In this document: piece by piece, positions 17,235 to 26,774 of the stretch
Layout: each line of letters starts with the position of its first letter
How positions within the stretch are numbered: the stretch's first letter is position 1
DNA from: Sphingomonas sp. ERG5
GTDB taxonomy: Bacteria; Pseudomonadota; Alphaproteobacteria; Sphingomonadales; Sphingomonadaceae
Direction of reading: 5' to 3'
Assembly: GCF_000803065.1 (NCBI RefSeq)
Contig: NZ_JSXI01000041.1
Coordinates: forward strand, 1 to 64,000
Length of the DNA: 64,000 nt
Translations under genes and position numbers: made by a program
Notes under the pieces: model-generated
Databases searched by the model: none
The model's input: only the letters and a program-made list of their open reading frames with translations
Told to the model about the DNA's origin: nothing

Positions 17235-17734
17235 AGCGCGCCCTGATCATGCTGCTCGCGCTGGCCGCATGCTCGCGCCAGCCCGAGACGCCGGCCAAGG
17301 CGAAGACGCCGGCAAGCGGGCTGGAAGCGGCAGCGATCGAAGCGGGCGTGATTTCCGATCCCGACAGCACCGATATCACCGGGCTCTACGCGCGCGATAC
17401 CGACCGCGTGTGCATCGTTCCGACGGCGACCGCGTACCGGATTGGCGTGTTCGTCGATTATGGCGATCAGAATTGCGGCGGCACCGGCGTCGCCACGCGT
17501 GTCGGTGAGACGTTGACGCTCGATTTCCCGACCGCGCCGGGATGCAGTTTCGATGCGCGATTCGAAGGGGATCATATCGCGTTCCCCGGCAAGGTGCCCG
17601 ACGCCTGTGCCAGATTATGCGAGCGCCGCGCGTCGCTCGCCGCGCTCGATGTCGACCGGCTCAGCGAGTCGGTCTCCGAAGCGTCGACCTTGCGTGACGG
17701 CAAAGGCAAACTGCTCTGCAGCGGCGGCAATTGA
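17231..17734 (+). CDS. putative lipoprotein
   Basis: GTG start overlapping the hisI stop. The N-terminus [20 protein letters not shown] is a lipoprotein signal with lipobox LAAC, so Cys14 would be lipidated. The mature part (about 150 residues) is alanine-rich at first and then has six Cys residues ([25 protein letters not shown]) that may form disulphides in the periplasm. I do not recognise the family. Coupling to hisI suggests shared expression rather than shared function. Confidence 0.75.
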   Translation: MKRALIMLLALAACSRQPETPAKAKTPASGLEAAAIEAGVISDPDSTDITGLYARDTDRVCIVPTATAYRIGVFVDYGDQNCGGTGVATRVGETLTLDFPTAPGCSFDARFEGDHIAFPGKVPDACARLCERRASLAALDVDRLSESVSEASTLRDGKGKLLCSGGN

Positions 17735-17761
17735 CATTGACGTTCACGTAAGCGGCATTTA
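17731..17761 (+). promoter_or_regulatory. promoter and LiuR-like operator of the MerR gene
   Basis: TTGACA (17731-17736) could be a -35 box; CATTTA at 17756-17761 would be a -10 with 19-bp spacing, the long spacing typical of MerR-controlled promoters. The spacer contains TTGACGTTCACGTAA (17737-17751), an imperfect dyad that resembles the binding site of LiuR-type MerR regulators. The ATG of the regulator is only 10 bases downstream, so the mRNA may be nearly leaderless. Confidence 0.55.
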
Positions 17762-17771
17762 GTACAGCGGC

Positions 17772-18185
17772 ATGTCGACCGTCGCCGCCTATGCCGTCGT
17801 TCCGCAACGTTCAGATCGCGATCATTTTTCGATCTCCGATCTGTCCGCCGAATTCGACGTGACCGCCCGCGCTTTGCGTTTCTATGAGGATGAAGGGCTG
17901 ATCGCCCCGGAGCGGCGCGGCACGACGCGAATCTATTCGCACCGCGATCGCGCCCGGCTCGCCTGGATTCTGCGCGGCAAGCGTGTCGGCTTCTCGCTGA
18001 CCGAAATCCGCGAGATGATTGACCTTTACGACATTGGCGACGGCCGCAGGGCGCAGCGCCAGGTCACGATCGAACGCTGCCGCGAGCGCGTCTCGCTGCT
18101 CGAATCGCAGAAGCGCGACATCGACGCGGCGATTGCCGAATTGAACGAGTTCGTCACCGTTCTCGAAAATAACCAGCAAGGCTGA
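17772..18185 (+). CDS. MerR family transcriptional regulator, LiuR-like
   Basis: The 137-residue protein has the MerR helix-turn-helix FDVTARALRFYEDEGLIAPE with wing RRGTTRIYSHRDRARLAWIL, and a C-terminal coiled coil (RERVSLLESQKRDIDAAIAE). This variant (start YSISDLSAEFDVT-like, GFSLTEIREMIDLYD) resembles LiuR, which controls leucine and fatty acid degradation genes in proteobacteria. A matching operator-like dyad lies immediately upstream, and an acyl-CoA dehydrogenase gene starts 10 bases downstream, supporting local control of acyl-CoA degradation. No ligand-binding cysteines of metal sensors are seen. Confidence 0.85.
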   Translation: MSTVAAYAVVPQRSDRDHFSISDLSAEFDVTARALRFYEDEGLIAPERRGTTRIYSHRDRARLAWILRGKRVGFSLTEIREMIDLYDIGDGRRAQRQVTIERCRERVSLLESQKRDIDAAIAELNEFVTVLENNQQG

Positions 18186-18195
18186 AGGACTTACA

Positions 18196-19998
18196 ATGCC
18201 GCAATATACGCCCCCCGTCCGCGACGTGCGCTTCATCCTTGAACATGTCGTCGGGCTTGATCGTTATGCCAATCTGCCGGGTTTCCAGAACGCGACCCCG
18301 GACGTGGTCGATGCGGTGCTCGATGAGGGCGGGAAATTCGTCGCCGAAGTGTTGTTCCCGCTCAACCATTCGGGTGACCAGGAAGGCTGTACGCGTCACG
18401 AAGACGGTAGCGTCACCACGCCGGCCGGCTTCAAGCAAGCCTATCAGGCGTTCGTCGAGTCCGGCTGGGGCACCTTGTCGGCACCGGAGGCTTTTGGCGG
18501 CCAGGCCATGCCGCACGTCGTGTCGACCGCGTTCCAGGAATTCATGATCTCCTCGAACATGGCCTTTGCCATGTATCCCGGCCTGACGCATGGCGCGATC
18601 GCCGCGCTACTGGTCAAGGGCACACCCGAGCAGCAGGCGAAGTACGTCCCCAACATGGTGTCGGGCAAATGGGGCGGCACCATGAACCTGACCGAGCCGC
18701 AATGCGGCACCGATCTCGGCCTGATCCGCACCCGCGCCGAGCCGCAGGCCGATGGCAGCTATGCGATCACCGGCACCAAGATTTTCATCTCGTCGGGCGA
18801 GCATGACCTGACCGAGAACATCATCCATCTCGTGCTGGCCAAGACGCCGGGCGCGCCGGACAGTTCGAAGGGCATTTCGCTGTTCGTGGTGCCGAAGTTC
18901 ATGGTCAATGACGACGGATCGCTCGGCGCGCGCAATGCGGTGTCGTGCGGCTCGATCGAGCATAAGATGGGCATCCACGCCAATTCGACCTGTGTGATGA
19001 ATTATGACGGCGCGACCGGCTGGCTGGTCGGCGACGAGATGAAGGGCCTGGCCGCGATGTTCATCATGATGAACGCCGCGCGCCTCGGCGTTGGCCTGCA
19101 GGGGCTGGCGGTCGGCGAGACCGCTTATCAGAACGCGGTGCAATATGCGCATGACCGCCGCCAGGGCCGCGCGCTGACCGGGCCGAAGGAACCGAACGAA
19201 AAGGCCGACACGCTGTTCGTCCATCCCGACATCCGCCGCATGCTGATGGACGGCAAGGCGCTGACCGAAGGATTGCGCGCCCTGTGCCTGTGGGGGGCGC
19301 TGCAGGTCGATCTCGAACATGCCGCCGCGACCGATGAGGAAAAGCAGCTTGCCGCCGACCTGATCGGCCTGCTCACCCCGGTGATCAAGGGGTATGGCAC
19401 CGACAAGGGCTATGACATCGCGACCAACGCGCAGCAGGTCTATGGCGGCCATGGCTACATCGCCGAATGGGGCATGGAGCAATATGTCCGCGATGCGCGC
19501 ATCGCGATGATCTATGAAGGCACCAATGGCGTGCAGGCGATGGATCTGGTCGGCCGCAAGCTCGCCCAGAATGGCGGCCGCGCGGTGCAGGCGTTCTTCA
19601 AGGTCATCGCCGACGATGTGGCGGCGGGCAAGGCCGATCCGGCCACTGAAGCCTTTGCCACCGCGCTCGAAAAGGCCGCCGGCGAGCTGCAGGCCGCGAC
19701 GATGTGGTTCATGCAGAACGGGATGCAGAATCCCGACAATGTCGGCGCCGGCGCACATAGCTATATGCACATCATGGGCATCGTCGCGACCGGCCTGATG
19801 TGGCTGCGCATGGCCCGGGCGGCAGTGGCGCTGAAGGCGGCGGGCGAGGGCGATGCCGCCTTCCTCGACGCCAAGCTGGTGACGGCGCGCTATTTCGCCG
19901 AGCGCATCATGCCCGATGCCGGCGCGCTGCGCCGCAAGATCGAAGGTGGTGCCGAAGCATTGATGGCCTTGCCGCCCGAGATGTTCGCGGCAGCCTGA
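18196..19998 (+). CDS. acyl-CoA dehydrogenase (DmdC-like, long form)
   Basis: The 600-residue protein is of the long acyl-CoA dehydrogenase subfamily that includes 3-methylmercaptopropionyl-CoA dehydrogenase. Conserved elements include MNLTEPQCGTDLGLIRTRAE (FAD/substrate site), the catalytic-Glu region AMIYEGTNGVQAMDLVGRKL and QVYGGHGYIAEWGMEQYVRD. It catalyses FAD-dependent alpha,beta-dehydrogenation of an acyl-CoA. The N-terminal extension MPQYTPPVRDVRFILEHVV is typical of the subfamily. It is probably cotranscribed with the MerR regulator. The true substrate, straight-chain or sulphur-containing, is not decidable here. Confidence 0.92.
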   Translation: MPQYTPPVRDVRFILEHVVGLDRYANLPGFQNATPDVVDAVLDEGGKFVAEVLFPLNHSGDQEGCTRHEDGSVTTPAGFKQAYQAFVESGWGTLSAPEAFGGQAMPHVVSTAFQEFMISSNMAFAMYPGLTHGAIAALLVKGTPEQQAKYVPNMVSGKWGGTMNLTEPQCGTDLGLIRTRAEPQADGSYAITGTKIFISSGEHDLTENIIHLVLAKTPGAPDSSKGISLFVVPKFMVNDDGSLGARNAVSCGSIEHKMGIHANSTCVMNYDGATGWLVGDEMKGLAAMFIMMNAARLGVGLQGLAVGETAYQNAVQYAHDRRQGRALTGPKEPNEKADTLFVHPDIRRMLMDGKALTEGLRALCLWGALQVDLEHAAATDEEKQLAADLIGLLTPVIKGYGTDKGYDIATNAQQVYGGHGYIAEWGMEQYVRDARIAMIYEGTNGVQAMDLVGRKLAQNGGRAVQAFFKVIADDVAAGKADPATEAFATALEKAAGELQAATMWFMQNGMQNPDNVGAGAHSYMHIMGIVATGLMWLRMARAAVALKAAGEGDAAFLDAKLVTARYFAERIMPDAGALRRKIEGGAEALMALPPEMFAAA

Positions 19999-20043
19999 AC
20001 GGGCGGACGGCTAAATCAGCATGACCATCGCTTAACCCGCCAC

Positions 20044-20254
20044 CGTCATTCCCGCGAAAGCGGGAATCCCGCTTCTTCTTCTCAGTGCGGGGCAAGGCAG
20101 CGGGATCAGTGCCGGGTTGAACATGCCCCGCATGTTCAAGGATCGTCCGGGGGACGATCCGACCCGGCGCTCTTTCGCGGGTATGACGAAGAAGAGTTAC
20201 CGGAAGTCATCTGGCTCTAAAGGCTTTTTGGTGCAGCACCTCCGGGTGCTGCAC
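20044..20254. repeat. repeat A copy 3 and a run of hairpins between convergent genes
   Basis: 20044-20107 is a family A palindromic unit (CCGTCATTCCCGCGAAAGCG and on). After it come three perfect small hairpins: GAACATG/CATGTTC (20120-20136), GGATCGTCC/GGACGATCC (20140-20160) and GTGCAGCACC/GGTGCTGCAC with loop TCCG (20231-20254). The 370-base gap between the acyl-CoA dehydrogenase and the cell wall hydrolase holds no gene that I can support; these structures probably end transcripts from both sides. Confidence 0.65.
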
Positions 20255-20371
20255 CGGGCCTTATTCGTGTGTGCCTCGATGGTGCCGGCAAATGCGGCCA
20301 ATGTCAGCCACAACAGGCGCGTCGTGGGGACGGTGACGATCACGAGCAGACCCTTTGCCGGAACGGGGTGA

Positions 20372-21769
20372 TCAACGTGGCTGCGGCAATCCCGGCGATA
20401 TGCTTCCGGTTTTGGGTGCAGGTGCTGTGGTTGGCTGCGCGCCGGGTTTTACCATGGGCGCACTGGCGTCGGCGCGGCGTCGCACGCCGGTCAGGCCGTC
20501 CGTTGCGGGTTTCAGCGTGGTCGACAGCGGCGGCGGCAGGACCCGCGCGCCGGGCAGGCTTTCGAGTTTGAAAGTCTCGGTCGGGCGAGCCACCGGCACG
20601 AACACCTGCAGCTTCATGCACTGGCTCAGATCGTTGCGGCGATACTCGGCGCAATTCCACAAGGCCTTGTCATAGCCCCTGGCGCGGTCGCGCAGATAGC
20701 TGAACGACATCGCAGCAACCTGGCTCGATTGCAGCGGCAATGCGGCCGGCGTCTTCGCCTTGCTGTTCCACGCCATGACCTTGCAATAAGGGCGTTCGCC
20801 ACAGGTCGCCGATGCCAATGCGGCAAAGCTTTCCGGCGGCATTTTCGCGTCGAGCGTGACCAGGAAGCTATTCGTGTCGGTCGCGATCGGCGGGGGCAGG
20901 GCGCCGGCCAGGGTGGCGCCCTCGACCGTCGCGGTGGCGGCCTCGACCAGCGCCGCGCCCATGCGATGCGCGTCGGACAGCGCGGCGAGCTTCGCGATCA
21001 CCGGTTCGCTCGACAGGACATGCCGGCCGAATGCGGGGGGCGTGCCCCACCAGCCGGTCCAGCGGAAGAACAAATGGGTGCGGATCTTGGTGACCTTGTC
21101 GAGGCTCGAACTCCAGTACGGCACCACCCAATCGGTATGGTAATGCGTTGCATAGCCGACCGGCTTGAACACCGATCCGGTCAGCGCCAGCGTCGCGGTT
21201 TCCCGTGCCCGCTTCCATGCGTCGTCCGACCAGCGGTGCCGGACCAGCGCGCCGTCGCAGGTAAAGGTGAACTGACAGCCGGTGCTGCGTTCGGCCCCCT
21301 GGAACACCACGCCGCAAATCGTCTTGGGAAAGGCCGGGTGACGGGTGCGATTGATGACGACCTGTGCCACCGACCGCTGACCGAGCGTGTCGTCGCCCGC
21401 TTCGTACAGAACTGCGGCGGCCATGCAGTCGACCGCGCGTGCCCTGTCTTCATCGGTGCCGCCCAGCGCGAACGGCCGTGCCGCCGGATTGGGCGCGGTC
21501 GAATAAGGGACGGTCGCATTGAAGCTGCGCGCGTCGTCGGGCGGGAGGTCCTGATAGCTGAGCGGCTCGACCGCCGGCAGCTCGGTCTGCGGCACGATGC
21601 GCTGTGGCGGCATCGCGATATGGCGATGCGGGCGGACCGGCGGCGCAACGGTGACGATCAACGCCGGCACGGCAAGCGCGGCGATGGCGAGCACGGCGAG
21701 CAACAACCGGAGCCCGATGCTTGCTGGCGCGGCGATTCGCGCACGGGTGGCGGTGAGGGTGTCAGTCAT
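20372..21769 (-). CDS. cell wall hydrolase, SleB/Hydrolase_2 family
   Basis: This 465-residue protein has one N-terminal membrane anchor (LRLLLAVLAIAALAVPALIV, residues about 21-40). The central SleB-like domain runs roughly from residue 110 to 240: AAAVLYEAGDDTLGQRSVAQ, INRTRHPAFPKTICGVVFQG and ATHYHTDWVVPYW; the Glu in LYEAG is the likely catalytic acid. The C-terminal 200 residues have paired Cys (ATCGERPYCK, WNCAEYRRNDLSQC) and are less familiar. It probably cleaves peptidoglycan in the periplasm. The gene stands alone. Confidence 0.85.
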   Translation of the reverse strand: MTDTLTATRARIAAPASIGLRLLLAVLAIAALAVPALIVTVAPPVRPHRHIAMPPQRIVPQTELPAVEPLSYQDLPPDDARSFNATVPYSTAPNPAARPFALGGTDEDRARAVDCMAAAVLYEAGDDTLGQRSVAQVVINRTRHPAFPKTICGVVFQGAERSTGCQFTFTCDGALVRHRWSDDAWKRARETATLALTGSVFKPVGYATHYHTDWVVPYWSSSLDKVTKIRTHLFFRWTGWWGTPPAFGRHVLSSEPVIAKLAALSDAHRMGAALVEAATATVEGATLAGALPPPIATDTNSFLVTLDAKMPPESFAALASATCGERPYCKVMAWNSKAKTPAALPLQSSQVAAMSFSYLRDRARGYDKALWNCAEYRRNDLSQCMKLQVFVPVARPTETFKLESLPGARVLPPPLSTTLKPATDGLTGVRRRADASAPMVKPGAQPTTAPAPKTGSISPGLPQPR

Positions 21770-21898
21770 GGGGAATGGCTCAGCAGCGGTCGGTCTGGAG
21801 CGGGAAGGGGGTCACGGTCGGCTCCTGGCGGATCGGGCAGCGCGCCTTAGCGCAGAATGCCGGGAATGAGAAATCGGCATGGCGCCGCGATCCCGATC

Positions 21899-22528
21899 TC
21901 AACATTCGAGGTCCCTGAGATAGGCGCAGAACATATCGGCCATCGCATCGGCATAGGTGGCGATTTCCGCGGCGGTTCGCGGACTCTCCGAAAATTGCTT
22001 TCCGACCTTGGCGAGCGTCGTTCCGATCAGGTCGCCGGCCAATGCGCGATTCGCGTCTGAAGCCCCGGGCAGCGCTTCACGCATAAAGGCCTGGATAATG
22101 CGGTCGCCCGTCGCCCTGACCGCTTGTGCCTCGGGCGCATCGCGATAAAGCGGGGCGGCGTCGTTGAGCGCCACGCGCATTTCGGCCTCGTCGCATTCCG
22201 AGCGGATGAAGGCGTGTACCAGGATGCGCAGCCGATCCAGCGGCGGCTTCGGAAAATCTTCGAGGATGCTGCGCAGCATTCCGGTCGTCTGGCCCCATTC
22301 GTCACTTTGGAGCCGGAAGAGGATCGCCGCCTTGTTGGGGAAATACTGGTACAGCGACCCGACACTGACTCCCGCTTTCTCGGCCACGCGCACCGTGGTG
22401 AATCGCTGCGCGCCTTCCTTCGCCAAAACCTGAACCGCGGCCTCCAGAATCGCCGCGACAAGGTCGTTCGAGCGGGCCTGTTTGGGCTGTTTTCGCGAGG
22501 ATATCCGGGCATTTCGGTGATCGGTCAT
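21899..22528 (-). CDS. TetR/AcrR family transcriptional regulator
   Basis: The 209-residue protein starts at ATG 22528 (MTDHRNARISSRKQPKQARS). The DNA-binding domain shows AAVQVLAKEGAQRFTTVRVA, EKAGVSVGSLYQYFPNKAAI, the usual TetR helix-turn-helix. The C-terminal half is a ligand/dimer domain of the TetR_C type. It is divergently oriented from the methyltransferase gene at 22619, with 90 bases between; regulation of that gene, and of itself, is the simplest expectation. Confidence 0.9.
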   Translation of the reverse strand: MTDHRNARISSRKQPKQARSNDLVAAILEAAVQVLAKEGAQRFTTVRVAEKAGVSVGSLYQYFPNKAAILFRLQSDEWGQTTGMLRSILEDFPKPPLDRLRILVHAFIRSECDEAEMRVALNDAAPLYRDAPEAQAVRATGDRIIQAFMREALPGASDANRALAGDLIGTTLAKVGKQFSESPRTAAEIATYADAMADMFCAYLRDLEC

Positions 22529-22618
22529 GGCGGTGTGCGGCAATGCGAATAGGAAACGCGAAGGATTATTCGTATTTTTGGCGCAGCGCAACAACGCGCT
22601 CACAGACCGGAGTTACGC

Positions 22619-23284
22619 ATGTCCATCCTGACCACCAAACCGCTCGCGCCGCTGCTCGATCGCCTGTTCGAAGAGGCGAAGGCGGCGTCCCCGGCGGACA
22701 GCCCCGCACTGGCCGATCTCTCCTCCGAGGAGCGATCGCGTCTCATGCGGAGCAAGACCGACTATATCGATCTTTACGGACGCCTGAAGGATCTGCCGCT
22801 GCCGATTTCGCGCGAGACCGGTGCATTGCTGTACATGCTGGCGCGCGGCTGCGGCGCGCGGACGATCGTCGAATTCGGGACGTCGTTCGGCATTTCGACC
22901 CTGCACCTTGCCGCCGCGCTGCGCGACAATGGCGGCGGTGTGCTGATCACCAGCGAGTTCGAGCCATCCAAAGTGGCGCGGGCGCGGGATAATCTGACCG
23001 CCGGCGGCCTGATCGACCTGGTGGAGATCCGGGTGGGGGACGCGTTGCAGACGTTGAGCATCGACCTGCCCGATACGATCGACCTGGTCCTGCTCGATGG
23101 CGCCAAGGCGCTCTATTCCGACATTCTGAACCTGGTCGAGAGCCGCCTGAAGCCGGGTGCATTCATCGTCGCCGATAATGCCGATTACAGCCCCGATTAT
23201 CTGGCACGCGTGCGCGCGCCCGGAAACGGCTATCTGTCCACGCCATTCGGCGATGATGTCGAGCTGTCGATGCGGATCGGCTGA
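22619..23284 (+). CDS. SAM-dependent O-methyltransferase-like protein
   Basis: The 221-residue class I methyltransferase has motif I TIVEFGTSFGISTLHLAAAL (SAM binding), an acidic residue at SEFEPSK, and the metal-site-like motif DLVLLDGAKALYSDILNLVE typical of class I O-methyltransferases (COG4122 type). AGACCGGAGTTACGC precedes the ATG. The divergent TetR gene suggests inducible expression, for instance in detoxification of a phenolic compound, which is only an inference. Confidence 0.85.
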   Translation: MSILTTKPLAPLLDRLFEEAKAASPADSPALADLSSEERSRLMRSKTDYIDLYGRLKDLPLPISRETGALLYMLARGCGARTIVEFGTSFGISTLHLAAALRDNGGGVLITSEFEPSKVARARDNLTAGGLIDLVEIRVGDALQTLSIDLPDTIDLVLLDGAKALYSDILNLVESRLKPGAFIVADNADYSPDYLARVRAPGNGYLSTPFGDDVELSMRIG

Positions 23285-23302
23285 AGTCGATCCCAGTTAC
23301 AT

Positions 23303-23350
23303 GCTCGCGGCGGCGAGGTGGGACGATCGTCCCACCTCGCCGCCGCGAGC
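23303..23350. terminator. perfect 48-nt palindrome between convergent genes
   Basis: GCTCGCGGCGGCGAGGTGGG followed by ACGA is exactly mirrored by its reverse complement, 24 bases per arm without any spacer. In RNA it would fold into a very stable hairpin from either strand. It lies 19 bases after the methyltransferase stop and 12 bases before the cysK stop, so a bidirectional terminator role is likely, though no U-run follows. Confidence 0.75.
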
Positions 23351-23361
23351 AAATTTGCGGC

Positions 23362-24282
23362 TCAGCTTTCCGGCAGGAAGTCCGGCACCGACAAATAGCG
23401 CTCACCGGTGTCGTAGTTGAAGCCGAGCACGCGGACATTCGCCGGCAGCTCGGCGAGCTTCTGCTGAATTGCCGCGAGCGTCGCGCCCGAACTGATCCCG
23501 ACGAGCATGCCTTCCTCGGTCGCGGCGCGGCGTGCGAAATCCTTGGCGGCGCCGGCCTCGACCTTGATCGCGCCGTCGATCGCCTGAGTGTGGAGATTGG
23601 CCGGCACAAAGCCTGCGCCAATGCCCTGGATCGGGTGCGGGCCGGGCTGACCGCCGGAAATCACTGGTGAGGCTTCGGGCTCGACCGCATAGACTTTGAG
23701 GTCCGGCCATTCCTTCTTAAGCGTCTCGGCGACGCCAGTGATATGGCCGCCGGTGCCGACGCCGGTGATGATCACGTCGATCGGCGAATCGCGGAAGTCG
23801 TTGAGGATTTCCTGCGCCGTGGTGCGAGTATGAACCGCGATATTGGCCGGGTTCTCGAACTGTTGCGGCATCCAGGCGCCCGGCGTCTGGTCGACCAGCT
23901 CGAGTGCGCGCTCGATCGCGCCCTTCATGCCCTTTTCGCGCGGCGTCAGGTCGAAGGTGGCACCATAAGCCAGCATCAGGCGGCGGCGCTCCAGCGACAT
24001 GCTTTCCGGCATCACGAGGACCAGCTTGTAACCCTTGACCGCGGCGACCATCGCCAGGCCGACGCCGGTATTGCCGCTGGTCGGTTCGATGATCGTGCCG
24101 CCGGGCTTCAGGTCGCCCGATGCTTCCGCCGCCTCGACCATGGCGAGCGCGATGCGATCCTTGATCGATCCGCCCGGGTTCGAGCGCTCCGACTTGATCC
24201 ACACTTCGCGGTCGGGGAACAGCTTGCCCACGCGGATATGCGGGGTGTTACCGATCGTCTCGAGGATCGTGCTGGCTTTCAT
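23362..24282 (-). CDS. cysK: cysteine synthase A
   Basis: O-acetylserine sulfhydrylase, PLP-dependent, 306 residues. The PLP lysine is K41 in [12 protein letters not shown]; the substrate loop [20 protein letters not shown] and the phosphate-binding [10 protein letters not shown] are present, as is the C-terminal SSGATLAAI. It makes cysteine from O-acetylserine and sulphide. The start of cysK overlaps the stop of the upstream MFS gene by four bases (ATGA), so the exporter and CysK are translated from one message. Confidence 0.95.
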   Translation of the reverse strand: MKASTILETIGNTPHIRVGKLFPDREVWIKSERSNPGGSIKDRIALAMVEAAEASGDLKPGGTIIEPTSGNTGVGLAMVAAVKGYKLVLVMPESMSLERRRLMLAYGATFDLTPREKGMKGAIERALELVDQTPGAWMPQQFENPANIAVHTRTTAQEILNDFRDSPIDVIITGVGTGGHITGVAETLKKEWPDLKVYAVEPEASPVISGGQPGPHPIQGIGAGFVPANLHTQAIDGAIKVEAGAAKDFARRAATEEGMLVGISSGATLAAIQQKLAELPANVRVLGFNYDTGERYLSVPDFLPES

Positions 24283-25562
24283 CGTGCTGCCTCCATCTCA
24301 ATGTCTGCGGCGTCGCGCGCCGTCTCGGGTGGATCGAAAGTCTTTGCGTTGCGGATGCTGGGGAAGAGATAGGTCCACAGGATCGTGACCACAATCGCCC
24401 CGCCGCCGCCAACCAGCACTGCGCCGACCGGACCCAGTCCTGCGGCGAGGAACCCGGATTCGGCTTCGCCCAGTTCATTGGAGGCCGAAACGGTCAATTG
24501 CGAGACGGCGCCGACCCGGCCGCGCTTGTCGTCCGGCGTGTAGAGCTGGATCAGCGACTGGCGGATATAGACCGAGAACATGTCGGCCGCGCCGGCCACC
24601 GCGAGCGCGATCAGGCTGAGCGCCATGATCTGCGACAGGCCGAAGACGATCGTCGCGGTGCCATAAACCAGCACCGCCACCAGCATCTTGGGGCCGACAT
24701 TGGTCTTGAGCGGGCGGAACGAGAAGAACAAGGCGACGATCGAGGCGCCGACGGCGGGTGCCGCGGCGAGCGCGCTCAACCCCTGCGGGCCGACCTTCAA
24801 TATGTCATGCGCATAGATTGGCAGCAGCGCGCTCGTGCCAGCCATGAACACCGCGAACAAGTCGAGCGTGATGGTGCCGAACACCATCTTGTTCTGCCAC
24901 ACATAGGTCAGGCCATCGACGATCTGCTTCAGCGGATGGGCGTTGCCGACGGCGATGCTGCGCGGCACCTTGCCGATCAGGAACACGCAGACCAGGGCAA
25001 TGGCGAACAGCGCGCTGGCGAGCCAATACGCGCCCGACGGCGTGACCGCATAAGCGAAGCCGCCGACCGCCGGGCCGATGATCGTCCCAACCTGCCACGA
25101 GATCGAACCGAGCGCGATCGCGGTCGGCAGCACTTCGCGCGGGACGAGATTAGGGGCGAGCGCACCGAAGGCCGGGCCGGCAAAGGCACGGGCGAGTCCC
25201 AGGAACACTGCGACCGCGAACAGCACCGGCAAGGTCATTGCGCCATCGAGCGTGACCGAGGCGAGGATCAGCGCACAGGAAAGCTGCAGCATTACGGTCA
25301 CGCGGGTGATCCAGCGGCGGTCGAAGCGGTCGGCGACCCAGCCGCTGATCGGGGTGGTCACGAACAGCGGTATGAATTGCAGCAGGCCGATCAGCCCGAG
25401 CTGCACCGCGGCGACGCTGGGCGACATGGTCTGGCGCGCAATGGTGTAGGTCTGCCAGCCGATCACGATGATCATCGCGTTCTGCGCGATCGTCATGGCG
25501 AAACGCGCCGCCCAATAGGCGCGGAAATTGGCGATGCGGAACGGGTGCGGGGCTGAGGCCAT
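24279..25562 (-). CDS. MFS transporter (MFS_3/EntS-like)
   Basis: This 427-residue inner membrane protein begins [20 protein letters not shown], the start of the MFS_3 group that includes EntS and macrolide exporters. The loop 2-3 motif is [14 protein letters not shown]. About eleven or twelve hydrophobic segments are visible. It sits directly before cysK with an ATGA overlap; a role in exporting cysteine or a related metabolite is possible but only inferred from position. A divergent promoter region of about 150 bases separates it from pdhA. Confidence 0.88.
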   Translation of the reverse strand: MASAPHPFRIANFRAYWAARFAMTIAQNAMIIVIGWQTYTIARQTMSPSVAAVQLGLIGLLQFIPLFVTTPISGWVADRFDRRWITRVTVMLQLSCALILASVTLDGAMTLPVLFAVAVFLGLARAFAGPAFGALAPNLVPREVLPTAIALGSISWQVGTIIGPAVGGFAYAVTPSGAYWLASALFAIALVCVFLIGKVPRSIAVGNAHPLKQIVDGLTYVWQNKMVFGTITLDLFAVFMAGTSALLPIYAHDILKVGPQGLSALAAAPAVGASIVALFFSFRPLKTNVGPKMLVAVLVYGTATIVFGLSQIMALSLIALAVAGAADMFSVYIRQSLIQLYTPDDKRGRVGAVSQLTVSASNELGEAESGFLAAGLGPVGAVLVGGGGAIVVTILWTYLFPSIRNAKTFDPPETARDAADIEMEAAR

Positions 25563-25715
25563 TGCCGAGACCTTTAGGCATGAGGATCGCGGCGGGGCAA
25601 TCGCCGATTGCTTGGGAGCCGCAAACTTCGCCTGTTTCCCCAGACGATTGATGTCCAGCCCGAAAGCGGCTTATAGGCACCGCTTCCTCCCCTACGGAAA
25701 CGAGGTTTTCCCATC

Positions 25716-26774
25716 GTGGCAAAAGCCCCCGCCGCCCACAAACCAGCCGCTCGCAAAGCTGAACCGCCGACGCCCAACCGCGAACGCCCCGAAGAGCCCT
25801 CGCTCTACAAGGCGTCGAAGGACGAGCTGCTCGAATTCTACAAGCAGATGCTGCTGATCCGCCGTTTCGAAGAGAAAGCCGGGCAGCTTTATGGACTCGG
25901 CCTGATCGGTGGCTTCTGCCACCTCTATATCGGCCAGGAAGCCGTTGCGGTCGGGTTGCAGTCGGCGCTGTCCGACAAGGACAGCGTGATCACCGGCTAT
26001 CGCGACCATGGCCATATGCTGTTGTGCGGCATTCCGCCCAAGGACGTGATGGCGGAGCTGACCGGGCGTCAGGCCGGCATTTCCAAGGGCAAGGGCGGCT
26101 CGATGCACATGTTCAGCGTCGAGCATAAATTCTATGGCGGCCACGGCATTGTCGGCGCGCAGGTGTCGCTCGGCACCGGCCTTGGCTTCAGCCACAAATA
26201 CAAGGGCGATGGTGGCGTGTGCCTCGCCTATTTCGGCGATGGCGCGTCGAATCAGGGCCAGGTTTACGAGAGCTTCAATATGGCCGAGCTGTGGAAGCTG
26301 CCGGTCATTTATGTGATCGAGAACAACCAATATGCGATGGGCACCAGCGTCAACCGCTCCTCGGCGGAAGACCAGCTTTATCGCCGTGGTGAAAGCTTCC
26401 GCATTCCCGGCATTCAGGTTGACGGCATGGACGTGCTCGCGGCGCGTGGCGCGGCGGAAGAGGCTTTGGCCTGGGTCCGTGCCGGCAAGGGGCCGATCAT
26501 CCTCGAGATGAAGACTTATCGCTATCGCGGCCATTCCATGTCCGACCCGGCCAAGTATCGCAGCCGCGACGAGGTCCAGGCGGTGCGCGACAAGTCCGAC
26601 CCGATCGACCATTGCAAGAAGCTGCTCGAAGTGGAGGGCGTCAAGGAGGACGAGTTCAAGAAGATCGAGCAGGAGATTCGCAAGGTCGTCAACGAAGCCG
26701 CCGACTTCGCCGAAAGCGCGCCCGAACCGGAGCCCGCCGAACTCTATACCGACGTGCTGGTGGAAACCTACTGA
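25716..26774 (+). CDS. pdhA: pyruvate dehydrogenase E1 component subunit alpha
   Basis: GTG start at 25716 ([13 protein letters not shown]). The 352-residue product has an Ala/Pro/Arg-rich N-terminal arm, [20 protein letters not shown], the ThDP motif [20 protein letters not shown] and [20 protein letters not shown] with the phosphorylation-loop region [15 protein letters not shown]. With PdhB it decarboxylates pyruvate and acetylates the lipoyl group. The stop shares one base with the pdhB start (TGATG). Confidence 0.95.
   Translation: MAKAPAAHKPAARKAEPPTPNRERPEEPSLYKASKDELLEFYKQMLLIRRFEEKAGQLYGLGLIGGFCHLYIGQEAVAVGLQSALSDKDSVITGYRDHGHMLLCGIPPKDVMAELTGRQAGISKGKGGSMHMFSVEHKFYGGHGIVGAQVSLGTGLGFSHKYKGDGGVCLAYFGDGASNQGQVYESFNMAELWKLPVIYVIENNQYAMGTSVNRSSAEDQLYRRGESFRIPGIQVDGMDVLAARGAAEEALAWVRAGKGPIILEMKTYRYRGHSMSDPAKYRSRDEVQAVRDKSDPIDHCKKLLEVEGVKEDEFKKIEQEIRKVVNEAADFAESAPEPEPAELYTDVLVETY

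Noticed and set aside
20231..20254. GTGCAGCACC hairpin as an intrinsic terminator of the cell wall hydrolase gene
   Set aside because: In the leftward transcript the hairpin is followed by A residues, not U; it is kept only as a structural element.
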